Program-made: the position numbers and the translations under genes
Part shown: positions 5,098 through 8,306 of the stretch, piece after piece
Layout: each line of letters begins with the position of its first letter
Position numbering within the stretch: position 1 is the first letter of the stretch
Source: Clostridiales bacterium
Lineage (GTDB): Bacteria; Bacillota; Clostridia; Lachnospirales; Lachnospiraceae
Direction of reading: 5' to 3'
NCBI GenBank assembly: GCA_020859965.1
Contig: JAJBVF010000548.1
Span: 1-8,306, forward strand
Length of the DNA: 8,306 bases
Notes under the pieces: generated by a model
The model's input: the letters and a program-made list of their open reading frames with translations, nothing else
Databases searched by the model: none
What the model was told of the DNA's origin: nothing

Positions 5098-7584
5098 AAA
5101 TCTGCTACGACAACTCATGTGTCCGTACATGATCCGTCGATTTTCAAGGGCGACGACGGCGAATATTACATCATCGGTTAGCACACCGCATCAGCTAAAT
5201 CCTATGACCTTGTCACCTGGACGCAGCTCAATTATGACTATGCCACAGATACAGACGCACCGTTTTACGGGAATCTGCAGGAGACCTTTGCCGAACCATT
5301 TGAATGGGCCGGCTACAATGACGGCGATTGTGTCGGAAGCTACGCGATCTGGGCTCCGGATGCAATCTGGAATCCCTACTACGAGTGGGAAGACGGCGAC
5401 ACGGGCGCCTGGATGATTTACTGCTGTACCTCTTCCACCTGGCGCCGTTCCTGCATTTGCTTCCTTGTCTCGAAGGAAGTGGACGGAACCTACACCTACG
5501 GGGACACGATCATCTACTCCGGCTTTACAACGACCGGGGAAACGGATGGCAACAGCACCCGCGATACCTCGTGGGACAATGATTATCTGAACCTGACAGA
5601 GCTGATCGGGCTTGGCTCTGAAAACGGCGGGATCGATGAGATCAGCGAGAACTGGTTTAATGACGACGGTTCCTGGAATCACCTGTACGCGCCGAACGCG
5701 ATCGACCCGAACCTGTTTTTTGACGAGAGCGGCGAGAAGCTGTACATGTCCTACGGTTCCTGGTCCGGCGGTCTGTACCTGCTGGAGATTGACCCGACGA
5801 CAGGCGAAGCCATTTATCCGGGCGTAGATTCTACGGATGAGACCTCCGGCAACTATGTGGACCGTTACTTTGGCGTTCATCTTGCGGGCGGGAACCATGA
5901 ATCCGGCGAGGGTCCGTACATCCAGTATGACGCGGAGACTGGGTATTATTACCTGTATGAGACCTATGGCAGCCTGACCGCAGAAGGCGGCTACAACATG
6001 CGTCTTTTCCGCTCGGAAAATCCGACCGGTCCGTATCTGGACGCGGCAGGAAACAACGCGGCGGACAGCGGTTCCGCCAATGACAACTATGGTATCAAGC
6101 TGATCGGTAATTACAGCTTTTACAACCAGACCGGCATGCGGGCTGCGGGACACAATTCCATGCTGATCGACGACGATGGTTCCCGCTATCTCGTTTATCA
6201 TCAGCGTTTTGACACGACACCGCAGCTGGAAGCGCATGAGGTGCGCGTGCATCAGCAGTTCCTGAACGAAGATCTCTGGCCGGTCACAGCCGTGTATGAG
6301 TACATCGGTGAGACGCCGGAGAATTATGACGATTCCGAGGTTGTCGGCTCCTATGAATTTATCAACCACGGGACCACCACGGACGGAAGCATGCTGGATA
6401 CCCAGCTTCTGACCCTTTACGAGGACGGAACTGTGGACGGTGCATTTACCGGCACCTGGGTAAAGACGGATTCCGGAAATGGCTACGATTATGTCACATT
6501 TGAAGCGGAAGACGGAACCATCTACAAAGGATATTTCTTCCGTCAGCACAAAGAAAATACGGAGACCGATGCCGTGATGACCTTTACCGCCATCGGTTCA
6601 GACAGTTCCTGCATCTGGGGCAGCATGGCCGACATGGAGAACCCGGAGCTGGTAGCCGGAATTGCTTCTGTGACACTGGAGCAGATGCTTCCGACCTCCA
6701 CCAATGAATCTATCGCTCTTCCGACGGAAGTACTTGGCGCGTCTGTTTCCTGGACAAGCTCCAAGACCGATATCATCACCGACAACGGCGAAGTGACTCC
6801 GCAGGAAAAGCTGGTGAAGGTGACACTGACCGCCGAGATCACCTACGAAGACGTAACTGTCTCCGAAGATTATACGGTAGTCGTCAGCAGCCCCTCTTCT
6901 CTGATCTGTGGCTATGATTTTGAAGAGGACTCTGTGAGCGATTCTTCTATCGCGCCGACAGCGGATTCTTCTCTGAGTGAAAGCGCAACGCTGGTCGGCG
7001 AAGCCGCGATTGTTACCGATGAAGAGCGTGGCAGCGTCCTTCAGGTGACGAACGAGGAAGGCGCAAAGGGTGTCAGCTACTTAAGCCTGCCGTCCGACAC
7101 GCTGAGTGAGATCAGCACTACCGGATTTTCTGTGGCTATGTGGGTGAATATCAGCGAAGATACCTTCGAGCACAGCGCGCTGTTTGAGGCTGACGCGGAC
7201 GGAACCTATCCGCTGACCCGCATCGGTGCGAACCTGATCGCCCGCATCAACGCAAACGATGCTTACAGTGATGTCACGGACTCGCTTCTGTCCACCACCG
7301 GCGAGCGCGGCGTATGGCAGCATGTGGTATATACCGCTGATACGTACGGCATCCGTGTTTATTTAAACGGTGAGCTGATCGGTGAGGAAGAAAAGGACAT
7401 CAGCGCAAGCTTCAAGAAAGCTCCGACCGGACTTTGCAACACCACCGACGTCTATGTCGGATGCGGCTATATCTGGGACGATGAAGATTGCCGGAACGTA
7501 CTGTTTGACGATGTGATGGTATATGACGGCGTACTTACCGCCGCAGAGGTGCAGGCACTGTATGCAGAAGAATAATTGAAAAAG

Positions 7585-7627
7585 AATCCGGGTTGTGTAA
7601 ATGAGCTCTTTACACTCCCGGGTTTTT
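7585..7627 (+). terminator. Intrinsic terminator of the secreted GH43 gene
   Basis: The outer stem CCGGG (7588-7592) pairs with CCCGG (7617-7621). After a small internal loop, GTGTAAA (7595-7601) pairs with TTTACAC (7609-7615) around a 7-nt loop. The stem is followed at once by TTTTT at 7623-7627. It begins 9 bp after the TAA stop, a classic Rho-independent terminator that isolates the PepSY gene. Confidence 0.85.
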
Positions 7628-7633
7628 CTGCTC

Positions 7634-7694
7634 TTCTAATGTTTTTTTAACGTTCTTCTAATGTTCCTCTAATTTTTTCCTGTTATTCTATAGT
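7634..7694 (+). promoter_or_regulatory. Four 11-bp direct repeats and promoter of the PepSY gene
   Basis: Four consecutive 11-bp units lie at 7634, 7645, 7656 and 7667: TTCTAATGTTT, TTTTAACGTTC, TTCTAATGTTC and CTCTAATTTTT. The third matches the others at 10, 9 and 8 of 11 positions. The array ends 11 bp before a TATAGT -10 box (7689-7694), where the -35 box would lie and where no TTGACA-like sequence is seen. This is the layout of promoters activated by OmpR/PhoB-type response regulators, which bind head-to-tail 11-bp repeats on one DNA face. Transcription would start near 7701. Confidence 0.6.
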
Positions 7695-7721
7695 CAAATA
7701 AAACACAAAACAAAAACAACC

Positions 7722-7773
7722 GCCCCGGCGGGGCAGATCAACCATCAAACAGGGGGGAAGCTTCCCCCACCCC
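7722..7773 (+). other. GC-rich hairpins in the PepSY mRNA leader
   Basis: GCCCC-GGC-GGGGC at 7722-7734 is a 5-bp hairpin. GGGGGAAGCTTCCCCC at 7753-7768 is a perfect 16-bp palindrome that can fold as a 6-bp stem with an AGCT loop. They stand out in an AT-rich leader and end about 9 nt before the ribosome binding site. The CCCC run at 7770-7773 can also pair with the GGGG run at 7730-7733, so more than one fold is possible. A likely role is mRNA stability or translation control (inference). Confidence 0.5.
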
Positions 7774-7796
7774 ATCATAAAAAGGAGGACGACATT

Positions 7797-8306
7797 ATGA
7801 AGAACAATACCAATACCAGAAAAAATCACATTCCCGGAGTTCACATTTTATCAGAAAAAACCCGGAAAACCATTCTCATGGCTGCCTGCACGGCTTCTCT
7901 CTTTGCTCTTCTTTCCGCAGGAAGCGCATATGCCGCAGAAAACTCTTCGGAAAACACAGTCATAGGAGCGGAAGCTGCACAGAATTACGCCTTTGCTGAC
8001 GCGGGCGTCGACCCGGTATCCGCCAGTTCTGTTTTTACAGAATATGACTACGATGACGGACAATTTGTCTACGAAGTAGAATTTACTGCGGAGGGTACCG
8101 AATATGAATACCAGATTCAGGCTTATGATGGCAGCGTACTGAAAAAATCAACAGAATATGTTTCCCTGATCAATTCCGCTGCCGCGTCCGCTAACGCCGA
8201 CACTTCAATCACACTGGACAAGGCAAAAGAAATCGCTTTAAATGACGCGGATCTCGTAGAAAAAGCATGGAACGATGAAACCTCAGAAAACTCTGCAGAA
8301 GACGTA
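7797..8306 (+). CDS. Secreted PepSY-domain protein, 5' part
   Basis: An open frame of 170 codons starts at ATG 7797 and runs off the right edge. The start is fixed by a near-perfect AAGGAGG with 8-nt spacing. Residues 1-46 are a signal peptide: a long basic N-region (TRKNH, EKTRK), the core ILMAACTASLFALLSAG, and AYA before AE as the cleavage site. Residues ~58-118 match a PepSY domain: helix GAEAAQNYAFADAG, then the strands FVYEVEFTAEGTEYEYQIQAYDGSVLKKS, the usual xYExx-xxxYxxxIDaxtGxvl pattern. A second copy seems to begin at 138 (ITLDKAKEIAL). PepSY domains occur in protease propeptides and in many secreted or membrane-attached Firmicutes proteins, where a role in damping protease activity or in envelope sensing is proposed but not settled. 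No lipobox is present. The upstream 11-bp repeats suggest two-component control. The full length is unknown. Confidence 0.85.
   Translation, partial: MKNNTNTRKNHIPGVHILSEKTRKTILMAACTASLFALLSAGSAYAAENSSENTVIGAEAAQNYAFADAGVDPVSASSVFTEYDYDDGQFVYEVEFTAEGTEYEYQIQAYDGSVLKKSTEYVSLINSAAASANADTSITLDKAKEIALNDADLVEKAWNDETSENSAEDV

Larger units (their letters stand above)
4864..7575 (+). pseudogene. Secreted GH43 endo-arabinanase interrupted by one in-frame amber codon
   Basis: The frame spans 903 codons but has TAG at codon 106 (5179-5181). Parts in order: signal peptide 1-29 (MKK, hydrophobic core, AGA before EE); acidic repeat linker 30-79; GH43 catalytic domain ~85-485; GH43 C-terminal domain ~493-590; Ig-like domain ~600-677; LamG-type concanavalin-like domain ~680-903. 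Catalytic residues of the family are visible: base Asp90 in VHDPSIF, pKa-setting Asp281 in NAIDPNLF, acid Glu349 in SGEGPYI, and metal-linked His430 in GHNSML. The pattern fits extracellular arabinan endo-1,5-alpha-L-arabinanases. No cell-wall anchor is seen. AGGA lies 5 nt before the ATG. The amber falls in a conserved stretch (YYIIG-stop-HTASAKSYDLVTW) where Ser is expected, so a TCG-to-TAG change is the simplest cause. Unless this is a read error or the stop is suppressed, the product is a useless 105-residue peptide. Restart at ATG 5413 would lack the signal peptide and Asp90. Confidence 0.85.

Noticed and set aside
5179..5181. Reading the amber codon as recoded (pyrrolysine or a reassigned amino acid)
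   Set aside because: Two other genes in the window end in TAG at their expected lengths. The position is an ordinary Ser/Thr site in the family, and no suppressor tRNA or pyl gene is visible here.
5191..6549. A 452-codon open frame on the - strand inside the GH43 gene
   Set aside because: It is antisense to a frame with clear GH43 motifs. Its protein lacks recognisable domains, and long antisense frames are common opposite GC-richer genes with few reverse stops.
5413..7575. Treating the part from ATG 5413 as a separate functional gene
   Set aside because: It starts inside the catalytic domain, lacks the signal peptide and the catalytic base Asp90, and has no ribosome binding site that I can see.

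Overview
The window reads as a chromosomal segment of a gut-type, Gram-positive Clostridia, most likely Lachnospiraceae. This is inferred from the strong AGGAGG-type ribosome binding sites, the moderate GC content, the small cysteine-rich DUF6171-like protein, the secreted PepSY protein and the plant-polysaccharide enzymes. No species can be named from sequence alone.

Layout. (1) 2-763, + strand: 3' part of a GH43 glycoside hydrolase with a probable carbohydrate-binding tail. It ends at a perfect 15-bp hairpin that can serve both strands. (2) 855-2588, - strand: three housekeeping-type genes, read in the order DUF6171-like zinc-ribbon protein, RsuA-type rRNA pseudouridine synthase, nitroreductase. 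(3) 2811-4334, - strand: an intracellular GH51 alpha-L-arabinofuranosidase with its own terminator. (4) 4335-4863: a 529-bp divergent control region with a back-to-back promoter pair, a perfect inverted repeat over the leftward -35 box, and a long, hairpin-rich leader ahead of the rightward gene. (5) 4864-7575, + strand: a large secreted GH43 endo-arabinanase (signal peptide, acidic repeat linker, catalytic domain, GH43 C-terminal domain, Ig-like domain, LamG domain). It is interrupted by one in-frame amber codon at 5179. (6) 7634-8306, + strand: an array of four 11-bp direct repeats, a promoter and the 5' part of a secreted PepSY-domain protein that runs off the window.

Together, the extracellular endo-arabinanase (5) and the cytoplasmic arabinofuranosidase (3) form a simple arabinan-use pair transcribed from one divergent control region. 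The first would cut arabinan outside the cell and the second would release L-arabinose from imported oligosaccharides. The partial GH43 enzyme at the left edge may belong to the same theme. No transporter or regulator gene lies in the window. The most notable points are the lone amber codon in an otherwise intact 903-codon frame, the leader with mutually exclusive pairings, and the 11-bp phased repeats before the PepSY gene.
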